Assembly: GCA_009744235.1 (NCBI GenBank)
Contig: WPHV01000020.1
Location: 1 to 41,303 of the forward strand
From: Gillisella vitis
GTDB lineage: Bacteria > Pseudomonadota > Alphaproteobacteria > Rhizobiales > Rhizobiaceae
Direction of reading: 5' to 3'
Length of the DNA stretch: 41,303 bases
Part shown: positions 15,888-23,765 of the stretch, piece after piece
How positions within the stretch are numbered: the stretch's first letter is position 1
Layout of the letters: every line of letters starts with the position of its first letter
Position numbers and translations under genes: made by a program
Notes under the pieces: model-generated
The model's database searches: none
What the model was told of the DNA's origin: nothing
What the model saw: the letters and a program-made list of their open reading frames with translations, nothing else

Positions 15888-16164
15888 TCGCACAACTCCT
15901 TGGCGCTTCCACAGTGCGACTGCCATCGCAGACGGTGGGCGCAACAAACTACTAGCGACCTTCTACGGTCGTTTCAAGATACCCTCTCTACGCTGACACT
16001 ATTCAAACAATCTTAACGAATTCTCACCCGCCGACTTTCAACAGGAAAAGCACGGCAAAGATTGTTCCGTAAAGACGCAGACCGCATAGCAAGGTGAACT
16101 TTCCCGGACCTGATCTTGATCCCGAGTGGGGAACCTCGACACCCAGAAGACGACCTCAGCAAGA
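15888..16164. other. Promoter region of the OPX gene
   Basis: This 277-bp stretch has no gene. It contains the promoter and palindrome at 15949-15977 and separates the OPX start from the end of the lysR gene, which is read in the same direction. Confidence 0.5.
15949..15977 (-). promoter_or_regulatory. Candidate OPX promoter with internal operator
   Basis: On the minus strand TTGAAA, 17 bases, TAGTAG forms a plausible promoter about 60 bases before the GTG start. The spacer carries the inverted repeat CGACC-N6-GGTCG (15956-15971), a typical place for a regulator to bind. Confidence 0.4.
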
Positions 16165-17103
16165 TCAAGGCTGCTGGAGGGCCTCGGAACGGCCAGGCGA
16201 TACCCCTTCGATCAGCGGTCGCAGCGGGATCAACTGCGCGGCAATAAAATCCATAAACACACGAATGCGGGGCGAATGGCGCAGGTCCTGATGAGTCAGC
16301 AGCCAAAGGCTGGCGGAATAATCAGGAATGGTCGGCGAAAGCCGAACCAGGGCGGGGCGTACGTCGCCGATGAAACAGGGAATATGGCCGATGCCGATGC
16401 CCGCCTCCACCGCATCGGCCAATGCCAGCACCGAATTGGCGCGGTAGCGCAGCTGTTTTGACGCCAGCTGTTGCCTGGCCGCCTTGACCACTTTCAACCC
16501 CGCCATGTCTTCGCCTAGGCAAACCCAGTGTGCGGCGTCGAGTTCTTCCGGCGACGGACTGGATGCAGCGGCAAAATCCTGTCCGCGACCATAAAGCGCC
16601 CAGGCGATCAGGCCGATGCGGCGTCCGACAAGCATGTCCGGCGGATTGTCTGTTGCACGAATGGCAATATCTGCATCCCGCCGCGAAAGGTTCAAAGCAT
16701 TATTGCCGATCACCACATCCAGCTGAATATCAGGATAGGCCTGCTGGAACCGGGCAAACAAGGGCGTCAGCAAATAGACCAGCAGACTGTCGGCCGTCGT
16801 CACCCGGATTTCACCGGCCGGCGCAATCTCCCGGCCTTGCAGGCGGCGTTCCAGCTGCGCGACCTCCGCCTCGATCCGCTCGGCAGTGCGCACGGCTTCT
16901 TCCCCGGTCGGCGTCAGTGCGTAGCCGGAGCGCCTGCGCTCAAACAGCGGCACACCCAGTGCCTCTTCCAGGGCGCCCAGCCTGCGGAACACGGTGGAAT
17001 GGTCAATCCCCAGTGCCGCGGCTGCCCCGGCCATCCCCTGGGCCTGCGCTATTGCCTTGACGAGCCGCAGATCGTCCCAGGCCAAGGATTTTGCTGCCCG
17101 CAT
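16165..17103 (-). CDS. LysR family transcriptional regulator
   Basis: This 312-aa LysR-type regulator has a winged helix-turn-helix at about residues 8-65 (LRLVKAIAQAQGMAGAAAALGIDHSTVFRRLGALEE is split here into AQAQGMAGAAAALG and STVFRRLGALEE) and a substrate-binding domain from residue 95 (GEIRVTTADSLLVYLLTPLF). Two adjacent ATGs are possible; the second (17103) has the better spacing to GGAGG. It is divergent from the ring-cleaving dioxygenase gene, with a TTGCAT-GA-ATGCAA palindrome between them, so it probably controls that gene and itself. The effector is unknown, perhaps a quinone or phenolic compound. Confidence 0.88.
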   Translation of the reverse strand: MRAAKSLAWDDLRLVKAIAQAQGMAGAAAALGIDHSTVFRRLGALEEALGVPLFERRRSGYALTPTGEEAVRTAERIEAEVAQLERRLQGREIAPAGEIRVTTADSLLVYLLTPLFARFQQAYPDIQLDVVIGNNALNLSRRDADIAIRATDNPPDMLVGRRIGLIAWALYGRGQDFAAASSPSPEELDAAHWVCLGEDMAGLKVVKAARQQLASKQLRYRANSVLALADAVEAGIGIGHIPCFIGDVRPALVRLSPTIPDYSASLWLLTHQDLRHSPRIRVFMDFIAAQLIPLRPLIEGVSPGRSEALQQP

Positions 17104-17163
17104 CATAAGCCTCCACGTATATTTCCAAAATGCATTCTGGTTTCTTACTGCGCAAAGTCAAGT

Positions 17164-17177
17164 TTGCATGAATGCAA
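17164..17177. promoter_or_regulatory. LysR-type operator candidate
   Basis: TTGCATGAATGCAA is a perfect palindrome around GA and contains the T-N11-A pattern of LysR binding sites. A second, shorter AATGCATT palindrome is at 17129-17136, 35 bp closer to lysR. Both lie between the divergent genes. Confidence 0.5.
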
Positions 17178-17360
17178 GCAAAACCAGCTGCAATCCGAAC
17201 GGCAAGCGCCTATCTCTTGGTCATCGAAAGCGCCGCATCATTGCCGACATCGGGAACCGAAGTCCAATCCTGCACCTGCTTTCACGGACCAGAGAACCCG
17301 ATTAGCGGCAATTCAAACCGCACGGCGTCCTCAATGCTGACCAAGCAAAGGAGAGTTCAC

Positions 17361-18314
17361 ATGGCACATGGCATTCATCACGTCACAGCAATTGCTGGCC
17401 CAGCGCGCCGCAATCTCGATTTCTACACGCGGGTTCTCGGCCAGCGCTTTGTCAAGAAGACTGTCAATTTCGACGATCCCGGCACCTATCACTTCTATTT
17501 CGGCGATGAGGCCGGCAATCCCGGTACGATCATGACCTTCTTCCCCTGGGAACATGCCGCACCGGGCCGCCTCGGCATCGGTGAAACCCAGGAAACCGGT
17601 TACCGGGTCCCGAAATCCTCCCTGGGCTTCTGGGCGCATCGGTTCATCGAACAGGGCGTCGTGCATGAAAAGATCGAACAGCGCTTTGGCCAGACAGTTC
17701 TGCCGTTCAAGGACCCGGATGGGATGCGACTTGCCCTGGTCGGCGTTGAAGACATCGACCACGAAGCCGCCTGGGCTGCACCGGGCATTCCCGCCGAGCA
17801 CGCGCTGCGGGGATTTCACGGGGTGACGCTGCTGCTGGACAAGATCGACGCAACCGCTGCTGTCCTGACCGATGTGTTCGGCTTTGAACAGCAGGGCAAG
17901 GAAGGGTATGTCACCCGGTATCATGTGCCTGGCACGGAGATCGGTGGGGTGGTGGATCTGCGCGCTGCCGGTGAATTTTTGCCCGCCCGGCCAGGTGCCG
18001 GCTCGGTCCATCACGTTGCCTTCAGAGCAAAGGACGATGCCGAACAGGCGGAAATGGCTGAAAAACTGCGCAAGAATCACGGCTTGCAGACAACGGAACA
18101 GAAAGACCGGGACTATTTCCGCTCGATCTATTTCCGCTCTCCGGGCGGCGTGTTGTTCGAAATCGCCACGCTCGACCCAGGCTTTGCCGTCGATGAACCC
18201 GCGGAAACTCTGGGTCAGGCACTGAAGCTGCCGAAGGGCCTGGAAGGTTTCCGGGCCAAGATTGAGGGGATGCTACCCGATCTCGGCGATCTCAGCGTCG
18301 CTCAGCAGGACTAG
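17361..18314 (+). CDS. Ring-cleaving dioxygenase, VOC superfamily (MhqO/PcpA-like)
   Basis: This 317-aa protein has two vicinal-oxygen-chelate modules. Likely Fe(II) ligands are His7 (GIHHVTA), His218 (GSVHHVAFRA) and Glu267 (GVLFEIAT), spaced as in the hydroquinone dioxygenase PcpA. Members such as Bacillus MhqO/MhqE and PcpA/LinE open hydroquinone or chlorohydroquinone rings. AAAGGAGAG lies five bases before the ATG. A longer open frame upstream to 17172 lacks family similarity. It is divergent from lysR and followed by an MhqD-like hydrolase, so the pair likely detoxifies quinones or hydroquinones. The stop codon TAG lies inside a RIME-like repeat. Confidence 0.85.
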   Translation: MAHGIHHVTAIAGPARRNLDFYTRVLGQRFVKKTVNFDDPGTYHFYFGDEAGNPGTIMTFFPWEHAAPGRLGIGETQETGYRVPKSSLGFWAHRFIEQGVVHEKIEQRFGQTVLPFKDPDGMRLALVGVEDIDHEAAWAAPGIPAEHALRGFHGVTLLLDKIDATAAVLTDVFGFEQQGKEGYVTRYHVPGTEIGGVVDLRAAGEFLPARPGAGSVHHVAFRAKDDAEQAEMAEKLRKNHGLQTTEQKDRDYFRSIYFRSPGGVLFEIATLDPGFAVDEPAETLGQALKLPKGLEGFRAKIEGMLPDLGDLSVAQQD

Positions 18315-18411
18315 AGTTCGTCAGGCAGAGGTGAAATCCGGTTTTCGGAAAATCCGATGCGACAACAGAAACGACAGCATCGTACCGATTCCAGTTTTCT
18401 GGGAGATGCTG
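18311..18411. repeat. RIME-like intergenic repeat, diverged copy
   Basis: It starts with CTAGAG, contains CCGGTTTTCGG and AATCCGATGCG, and ends near AGATGCTGAC. The same ordered blocks occur at 26113-26218 and, inverted, at 39932-40037. It supplies the stop codon of the dioxygenase gene and separates it from the hydrolase gene. Confidence 0.65.
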
Positions 18412-18559
18412 ACGTCCAAACGCTCAAAAATGCGGCGCGTTACCAAAACACGCCGCCGACACACGATCGTGCATTTTATCAAGCACTCGCATGCTGCAAC
18501 ACTTTACGTCTGCTGCACATCTCGCGCCTCACATCGGGGCCGCATAGGAGAAATCCGAC

Positions 18560-19207
18560 ATGACCCATTCCCCCAGCTCGTCGTTTATCCATCAGTTCGT
18601 TCCGGCGACGGTGCCAAACCTTGCGCCCTTGCTTTTACTGCATGGAACAGGCGGCAACGAACATGATCTCTTGTCGCTCGGCGCTGCCATTTCACCGGGT
18701 GCGGCTCTGCTATCCCCCCGTGGGCAAGTGCTGGAACACGGCATGCCACGCTTCTTCAGACGGTTGGCGGAAGGTGTGTTCGATGAAGATGACCTGCGGG
18801 TGCGGGCAGCGGATCTGGCCGGCTTCATAAAGGAGGCCCGTGCGGCTCATAACCTGGCGGCCCCTGTTGCCGTCGGATTTTCCAATGGCGCCAATATTGC
18901 CGCCGCTCTGCTGTTGCTGCATCGCCAGACCTTGGCCGGTGCGGTGCTGTTGCGGGCCATGGCACCGCTTCAATCCCCGCCAGTAGAGCATGACAGTGGC
19001 GCTGGCGTACCAGTTCTCGTGCTATCTGGAGCGATGGATCCAATCATTCCCGCTGACAATGCAGAACGATTGGTCGGCTCACTTCAAGCTGTGGGTCATA
19101 CGGTCAGCCACGACACCCTGCCATCGGGGCATAATCTCACCCAACTCGATCTATCGATCAGCAAGCAGTTCCTGGACGTAAATTTCGCCTCAGCTGCGAC
19201 CACCTGA
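18560..19207 (+). CDS. Alpha/beta hydrolase, MhqD-like carboxylesterase
   Basis: This 215-aa phospholipase/carboxylesterase-family hydrolase has the catalytic triad Ser108 (GFSNG), Asp160 (SGAMDPIIP) and His191 (SGHNLTQ) and the oxyanion-loop motif LLLHGTGGNEHD. It lacks a signal peptide, so it acts in the cytoplasm. In Bacillus the similar MhqD is made with ring-cleaving dioxygenases under quinone stress; the same pairing is seen here. AGGAGA precedes the ATG. It is probably co-transcribed with the dioxygenase despite the 245-bp repeat-containing gap. The true substrate is not known. Confidence 0.82.
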   Translation: MTHSPSSSFIHQFVPATVPNLAPLLLLHGTGGNEHDLLSLGAAISPGAALLSPRGQVLEHGMPRFFRRLAEGVFDEDDLRVRAADLAGFIKEARAAHNLAAPVAVGFSNGANIAAALLLLHRQTLAGAVLLRAMAPLQSPPVEHDSGAGVPVLVLSGAMDPIIPADNAERLVGSLQAVGHTVSHDTLPSGHNLTQLDLSISKQFLDVNFASAATT

Positions 19208-19266
19208 TACGACAGCTCTCGGGCGATGGATGAAAGACGCAATGCAGCCTCTCCGTCCAAAGCCGT

Positions 19267-19494
19267 TTACAGCTGACCAGCGCGTTTGGTTGTGGGCTTT
19301 GTCTTGGCGGCAGCGCGGATTTTCTCTGCTTCCAGGGCATGTCTCAATTCGCGCAGCCGCAAGGTCTTTTCCTTCTGCCGCTCGAGGGCAGCGAGATGTT
19401 CATCCATCGCCTGCTGCCCCTCCTGCTGCTTCACCAGTTTTTCCTGGGCGCGAACAGCGCGGCGTTCAACCAGATCCTCATCTTGATCAGTCAA
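19267..19494 (-). CDS. Small coiled-coil protein of unknown function
   Basis: This 75-aa protein is rich in Glu, Lys, Arg and Ala. The pattern ALERQKEKTLRLRELRHALE suggests one long amphipathic helix with a basic, lysine/threonine-rich tail (AAAKTKPTTKRA). It has no membrane segment. The start is a TTG at 19494 with AAGGGA seven bases upstream, which decides it. It lies downstream of the DUF1488 gene on the same strand and converges on the hydrolase gene. I do not recognise a function. Confidence 0.6.
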   Translation of the reverse strand: MTDQDEDLVERRAVRAQEKLVKQQEGQQAMDEHLAALERQKEKTLRLRELRHALEAEKIRAAAKTKPTTKRAGQL

Positions 19495-19596
19495 TATAAA
19501 ATCCCTTTGCTGAGAGGTTGTCGGGGAGAAATGGACCCTGGTTTCCCCAAATTCGTCCGGTTCAGTGTAAACGTGGCAGATCCTGCGGTTCTACAG

Positions 19597-19866
19597 TCAA
19601 CGGAAATCCGCTGCGGTCAAAAGATACATGTTGTTGCCGCCTTTTTTCCCATAGGCTTTTCTTGCAACATCCAGAATAGACCCGCGTAGATTGTCAAATG
19701 CGGCGAGGAAGTCGTGTTCCCCGACGATAACCTTGGCCATCGCCTTGGATATCGCATCGAGTTCCACGAAAAACCGAATTTCAAACATGCCGTCGTAACC
19801 GAGAAACCGGATGCGGTGACCCTTCTCATCGAAACTGCGGCTACTATTGGGGAAGGTTAAAGCCAT
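19597..19866 (-). CDS. DUF1488 family protein
   Basis: This 89-aa protein matches the DUF1488 pattern: MALTFPNSSRSFDE at the start, a central RIRFLGYDG, then FVELDAI and a C-terminal YLLTAADFR. The family is common in rhizobia and has no established function. The internal ATG at 19866 is taken as start because the family N-terminus begins there; an ATG at 19899 would add 11 residues without a ribosome site. It sits between two other small genes on the same strand. Confidence 0.75.
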   Translation of the reverse strand: MALTFPNSSRSFDEKGHRIRFLGYDGMFEIRFFVELDAISKAMAKVIVGEHDFLAAFDNLRGSILDVARKAYGKKGGNNMYLLTAADFR

Positions 19867-19967
19867 CGCATTATTCTCGCTCGCATATTTCAGAAACATG
19901 AAGAGATCACCGGGCTCCCGAAGGGAGCAAACCGTCGCAATCGTCGTTCAGTAGACCCATCCAATCA

Positions 19968-20132
19968 TCACAGCAGTCTTTCACCGCCATCTGCCGGCTT
20001 GCTGCGCTTCTGGCGCTTTTCGGTTTTTGCCGGCTCAGGCTGCTGCTCAGGCGCAGTCTCATTGGAAACCGCCTTGACGGCTGGCGTTTTTGCCGGTGCG
20101 GCATCATCGGTAATGGTGGTGAAGCGAATCAT
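19968..20132 (-). CDS. 54-aa small protein of unknown function
   Basis: The ORF begins MIRFTTITDDAAPAKTP and continues as a Pro/Ala/Glu/Lys-rich, probably disordered chain ending in KRSKPADGGERLL. It is supported by a strong ribosome site, AAGGA seven bases before the ATG, and by its position just ahead of the DUF1488 gene (101-bp gap) on the same strand. A 66-aa ORF in another frame over this stretch has lower plausibility. Function is unknown; its low-complexity, charged make-up gives no clue. Confidence 0.55.
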   Translation of the reverse strand: MIRFTTITDDAAPAKTPAVKAVSNETAPEQQPEPAKTEKRQKRSKPADGGERLL

Positions 20133-20181
20133 GGCTTAATCCTTCGAATGAACGGGCTTGAGCAAAGGGATACGGTCAGGA

Positions 20182-20196
20182 AATCGACTGTCGATT
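20182..20196. promoter_or_regulatory. 15-bp operator-like palindrome
   Basis: AATCGAC-T-GTCGATT is a perfect inverted repeat about one central base, 50 bp before the start of the 54-aa gene. It could bind a regulator of the small leftward genes. The binding protein is unknown. Confidence 0.4.
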
Positions 20197-20213
20197 ATGA
20201 CGGTGACTGCACG

Positions 20214-20242
20214 TTTCCTTAAATCGAGCCTGATTTAGGAAA
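20214..20242. promoter_or_regulatory. Inverted repeat with one bulge
   Basis: TTTCCTTAAATC pairs with GATTTAGGAAA apart from one extra T, with a six-base loop. It is AT-rich and followed by no T-run, so an operator or promoter-linked structure is more likely than a terminator. Confidence 0.35.
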
Positions 20243-20428
20243 CATTGTACAGCATCTTTAAAGTTCTATGGCGCCTTTCGTGCTTGGCTAAACACACAGC
20301 ACCTTATCTAAATTCAACGCCAGCCAACGAAAGCAGGGGCAAAGGCAGCACCCTGCAAGCAAAGCAGACCCTCACACATATATGATGCAGTAGCGCTTCT
20401 TTTACAACGGCTACAGCGCCCTTGTTTT

Positions 20429-21706
20429 TTAAAGGTTGCGGGCGCTCGATGTCCCATCACCATAATAACGCACGACACTTGAGCGTGTCACCGGGACGGC
20501 GCGGCGCTGAACGAGTTTGCCCAGCATGAAATAAAGCAGGAAGGAGCCGATCTGATAAGCGAAGATAATATCGATTTCCACGAAGGCCCGCTCGACCAGC
20601 AGCATGGCGAGACCGAACAGCACACCGGCCTCTGGATCTCGGGCATTAACGAGCAGACGTTTGAGATTGCCGATCAATGCGAAGACCAACATTCCAACCA
20701 GCAGAACGAGGCCGATAATCCCGGTCTCAACAGCGGTTTCGATGAACGTATTGTGGAAATGAAACCCGGCCCGGGTCGGAATATAAAACTCATCCCATAG
20801 CCGCTCCGCCTCGGAAAAGCCCTGGACCCAATAGGCCTGGTAACCGACGCCAAAAATCGGATTCGCCCAGGCTGCCGCTATGCCCTGCTGCCAAAGATAG
20901 GTTCGCCCGGTCAGGGTCGAATCCTTTCCGAATGCTCCCAGGATCAAATCGACGCCACCAGCATAGACGAACGCCGCCGCCCCGAGCCCGCCAAGCACGA
21001 CGCCAGCCACAACCAGCACAATACGATGGCGCGGCGATAGGAGAATGACCGCTCTCAACACCAGGGACGCCCCGACCACCGCCATGACGGTAATGACCGA
21101 TGTGGCCGACTCCGATGCAAACAGACAATAGGCCGATAGCAAAGCCAGCCCAGCGGGCGGCAGCATCCATATGCTGCGTTCTTTCAGGATAATGATCGCG
21201 GCGAAAGAAAAATACACGCCGAGCGAGGCATAAAAGCCCAGCTGGTTCTTTGACGAGAAGGCACCCACAAAGCTGAAGGAACCGTCCAGGGGATCCAGAA
21301 AATAGGAACCGAACAGCAGCGAATAGACCAGCACGATACCGGTGCCGATCATTGATCCCCTCAAAAAGGACCTTATGCCCACCACACGCATGGCAATCAA
21401 CGCACAGACGATATGCGAGAAATATTGCAGCGAGGCCCTGACCGTCACCGGTGGCGCCGCCGACCAGAAGATCGACAGGATCGTCAGAATGCTGAAGGCA
21501 AAGATCGGAAGATAAAGGCCGTAGTTACCGAGCACGCGCCGATAATTCACAGCAATCAGCGGCAGCCAGACCCCGTAATAGGCCAGAATGGAAATCTGCC
21601 CGAAACGGGCAGAATAGGCAAAAACGAAGTAGGAAAGCGCAATCGCTGTGATGGCGTAGAGACCATTGCGTTCCGGGTCGATCAAATGCGATTTGGCGAT
21701 CCGCAT
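20429..21706 (-). CDS. exoQ: Exopolysaccharide polymerase ExoQ (O-antigen ligase/Wzy family)
   Basis: This 425-aa inner-membrane protein has about ten or more hydrophobic segments and a large periplasmic loop containing TLTGRTYLWQQGIAAAWANPIFGVGYQAY (quoted in pieces: TLTGRTYLW, NPIFGVGY) and GFHFHNTFIETAVETG, the WaaL/Wzy_C signature. In S. meliloti, ExoQ is needed to join octasaccharide units into high-molecular-weight succinoglycan. It follows exoF by six bases on the same strand, the exoYFQ order of other rhizobia. Length matches ExoQ. Confidence 0.9.
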   Translation of the reverse strand: MRIAKSHLIDPERNGLYAITAIALSYFVFAYSARFGQISILAYYGVWLPLIAVNYRRVLGNYGLYLPIFAFSILTILSIFWSAAPPVTVRASLQYFSHIVCALIAMRVVGIRSFLRGSMIGTGIVLVYSLLFGSYFLDPLDGSFSFVGAFSSKNQLGFYASLGVYFSFAAIIILKERSIWMLPPAGLALLSAYCLFASESATSVITVMAVVGASLVLRAVILLSPRHRIVLVVAGVVLGGLGAAAFVYAGGVDLILGAFGKDSTLTGRTYLWQQGIAAAWANPIFGVGYQAYWVQGFSEAERLWDEFYIPTRAGFHFHNTFIETAVETGIIGLVLLVGMLVFALIGNLKRLLVNARDPEAGVLFGLAMLLVERAFVEIDIIFAYQIGSFLLYFMLGKLVQRRAVPVTRSSVVRYYGDGTSSARNL

Positions 21707-21712
21707 CGACCG

Positions 21713-22993
21713 TTACCGCATGGCTGGCTGAGACAGCTTTACCGTAACCTTGATCACATCGCCGGGCGCTACTGAGGTATTCTCGTCAACAGCGATTTCA
21801 GTGGGCTTCCCATCCTTTTCGCGGACGATGGAATAAGCGACATTGGCTTCACCATCAGCATTCTTGGCACTGGCGCTTTCCGAAGATTGCAGCAGGGATT
21901 CGGCCATCAGGCCACGGCTAGTGGAAAGCTTCAACGCGATCTGGTCCAGCTCCGCTTCGGTATCCTGCAATTCCTGGGCAAGCTGGGCATCCCAGTCGTT
22001 GCGGGTCGTGGTTTCGTCCTGCTGGGCCTTGTTCAGGTCCTGCTTGGCCTTCAGCGTGTTGGTATCGATATCCAGAAGCGCCGACTGCAAATCTGACACC
22101 TGCTGCTCGACCGCCAAACGACGCGAACTCAGCGCCAATCCCTGCTCGCTCAAGCTATTGACCTTATCGCGATCTTCCTGAACCATCGTCAACTGACGGG
22201 TCTGGGTCTCGGACTTCTTACCGAGCGCCTCGATTTCAGCCGCAAGCAAGGTCTTTAGGTCAGCGAGCGACGACAACTGAACCTTGAGCTTGGCGGTCTG
22301 GGAATTCATCAAGGCCGCTTCCGACTCAACCAACTGGTTGATGTCGGGAATGGATTTCAGTTCCTCAGGAATTTCGATCGTCTGTTTTTCATTCATTTCC
22401 GCAAGAACGCGCACACGACGAACCAGCAAACGGTTGCGTTGGGAGACCAAAACGGCGCCATCGCCCTGTGCCTGAAGGAAATCACGCGCAAAACGCTGGC
22501 CAGCATCGGCGCGCTTCAAGCCGCCCGCCACGCTCAGGGCCTTCAAAACCGTCATACCCGGTGCATAGGGATATTCGCCCGGCGACTGAATCGCGCCAGC
22601 CATGTAGACCGGGCGATATTCGGAAATTTCAACCGATGCGGACGGCCGATCACTGAGACCGAACAATTGCTGCATCTTTTTGCCGATCTCGTCGGCAACC
22701 TCGGCTGTGGTTTTGCCGGAGGCCGGCAATTCGCCGATGAACGGCAGAGACACCTGACCCGCAGCACCGACGGAATAGTCGCCACTGACGGCGGCCCAGT
22801 CCCGTACGGCACCCTCGGCCGTCTGCCATTCCGCCACCCGAACGCGGACCTTGTCCATTACGCCCAAACGGTAGTCATCTGCCAATGTCAATCCCGGCAC
22901 AGCCAAGGACAGGCAAAGCGTGAGTGCTGCAACGTTCAAGGTCGTAATGCGCTTGGATGACCGAAATCCTCCAGCAAATCCGTAAGCCTTCAT
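21713..22993 (-). CDS. exoF: Exopolysaccharide export protein ExoF (OPX family)
   Basis: The 426-aa protein has a cleavable signal peptide (cut after LTLA, residue 38), then a poly-export domain (YRLGVMDKVRVRVAEWQ, GQVSLPFIGELPASG), an SLBB domain (VYMAGAIQSPGEYPYAPGMT), a long coiled coil at about 215-380 and a C-terminal second beta block (VAPGDVIKVTVKL). ExoF is the outer-membrane/periplasmic export partner of ExoP and ExoQ. ATG 22993, preceded by AGGA at six bases, is chosen over a start 36 bases earlier because the signal peptide starts there. It sits between exoY and exoQ. Confidence 0.92.
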   Translation of the reverse strand: MKAYGFAGGFRSSKRITTLNVAALTLCLSLAVPGLTLADDYRLGVMDKVRVRVAEWQTAEGAVRDWAAVSGDYSVGAAGQVSLPFIGELPASGKTTAEVADEIGKKMQQLFGLSDRPSASVEISEYRPVYMAGAIQSPGEYPYAPGMTVLKALSVAGGLKRADAGQRFARDFLQAQGDGAVLVSQRNRLLVRRVRVLAEMNEKQTIEIPEELKSIPDINQLVESEAALMNSQTAKLKVQLSSLADLKTLLAAEIEALGKKSETQTRQLTMVQEDRDKVNSLSEQGLALSSRRLAVEQQVSDLQSALLDIDTNTLKAKQDLNKAQQDETTTRNDWDAQLAQELQDTEAELDQIALKLSTSRGLMAESLLQSSESASAKNADGEANVAYSIVREKDGKPTEIAVDENTSVAPGDVIKVTVKLSQPAMR

Positions 22994-23087
22994 GGCAGAT
23001 CCTATGCGTATTCTATAAAAAGTCGGCACGTCTAAACGTCATTTCGGGCAGCAGCCCGATCGGCTCCGCCCTTATGACATTCTTTTT

Positions 23088-23765
23088 TTAGTAGCTGCCG
23101 CGAGACAGGCACACTGCCGGAACCGTGCGGACCATGATGAGTACATCCCTGGCCAGCGACCATGTCTTAACATATTGCGTGTCCATAGCCACCCGCGTTT
23201 CGTAGGAAACATCGTTGCGGCCGCTCACCTGCCAGAGACCAGTCAGGCCAGGGCGGGTTTGCAGATAAAAAGCTGCAGCACTATCGTACATTTCCAGCTC
23301 ATCTTCGACGACAGGCCGGGGTCCGACGATGCTCATCTCACCCTTAATGATATTGAAGAGCTGCGGAAGCTCGTCCAGGCTGAGCTTACGCAGCACGGAA
23401 CCGATCGCCGTCACACGGGGATCGTTTTGCAGCTTACGGGTGGCACGCCATTCTTCATAAGCTTCCGGATTGGCCCGCAGGTAATCCTGCAAAACCTTGT
23501 CGCCATTCTGCACCATGGTGCGAAACTTCATGCAATGAAATTGCTGGCCGTTATGTCCGATACGGCGATGGCCGTAAAATACACTGCCGCCATCGGTAAA
23601 TTTCACCATGGCTGCAATCATCAAGAACATCGGGCTGAAGATAATCAGCGCCATCGTGGCGATGAAAATATCAAACCCTCTCTTGGCAAGACCACCAACC
23701 GGTTGGGTACCGGATGCGGCGGTCGTAAAAAACGGCGAACTGGCCGATCTTGTCGCGGACTTCAT
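23088..23765 (-). CDS. exoY: Undecaprenyl-phosphate galactose-phosphotransferase ExoY
   Basis: This 225-aa priming glycosyltransferase moves galactose-1-phosphate from UDP-galactose to undecaprenyl phosphate, starting each succinoglycan repeat. It has one membrane segment (about residues 32-54) and the bacterial sugar-transferase motifs KFRTM (80-84), RKLSLDELPQLFNIIKGEM (126-144) and SIVGPRP. GGAG lies upstream of the ATG. It is the first gene of the leftward exoYFQ operon; exoX, the repressor of its activity, is divergent 786 bp away. Confidence 0.94.
   Translation of the reverse strand: MKSATRSASSPFFTTAASGTQPVGGLAKRGFDIFIATMALIIFSPMFLMIAAMVKFTDGGSVFYGHRRIGHNGQQFHCMKFRTMVQNGDKVLQDYLRANPEAYEEWRATRKLQNDPRVTAIGSVLRKLSLDELPQLFNIIKGEMSIVGPRPVVEDELEMYDSAAAFYLQTRPGLTGLWQVSGRNDVSYETRVAMDTQYVKTWSLARDVLIMVRTVPAVCLSRGSY

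Larger units (their letters stand above)
20133..20428. other. Intergenic region upstream of the 54-aa gene
   Basis: About 300 bp without a gene, between the 54-aa gene and the end of exoQ. It holds two palindromes (20182-20196 and 20214-20242) in the likely promoter of the small genes. No exoZ or exoB sequence is present next to exoQ. Confidence 0.5.

Noticed and set aside
17172..17360. Extended N-terminus of the ring-cleaving dioxygenase
   Set aside because: The region contains the LysR-type palindrome and promoter, and AAAGGAGAG sits just before ATG 17361 where the VOC fold begins.
19907..20107. 66-aa minus-strand frame over the 54-aa gene
   Set aside because: Arg/Ser-rich composition and no ribosome site, whereas the alternative frame has AAGGA at ideal spacing.
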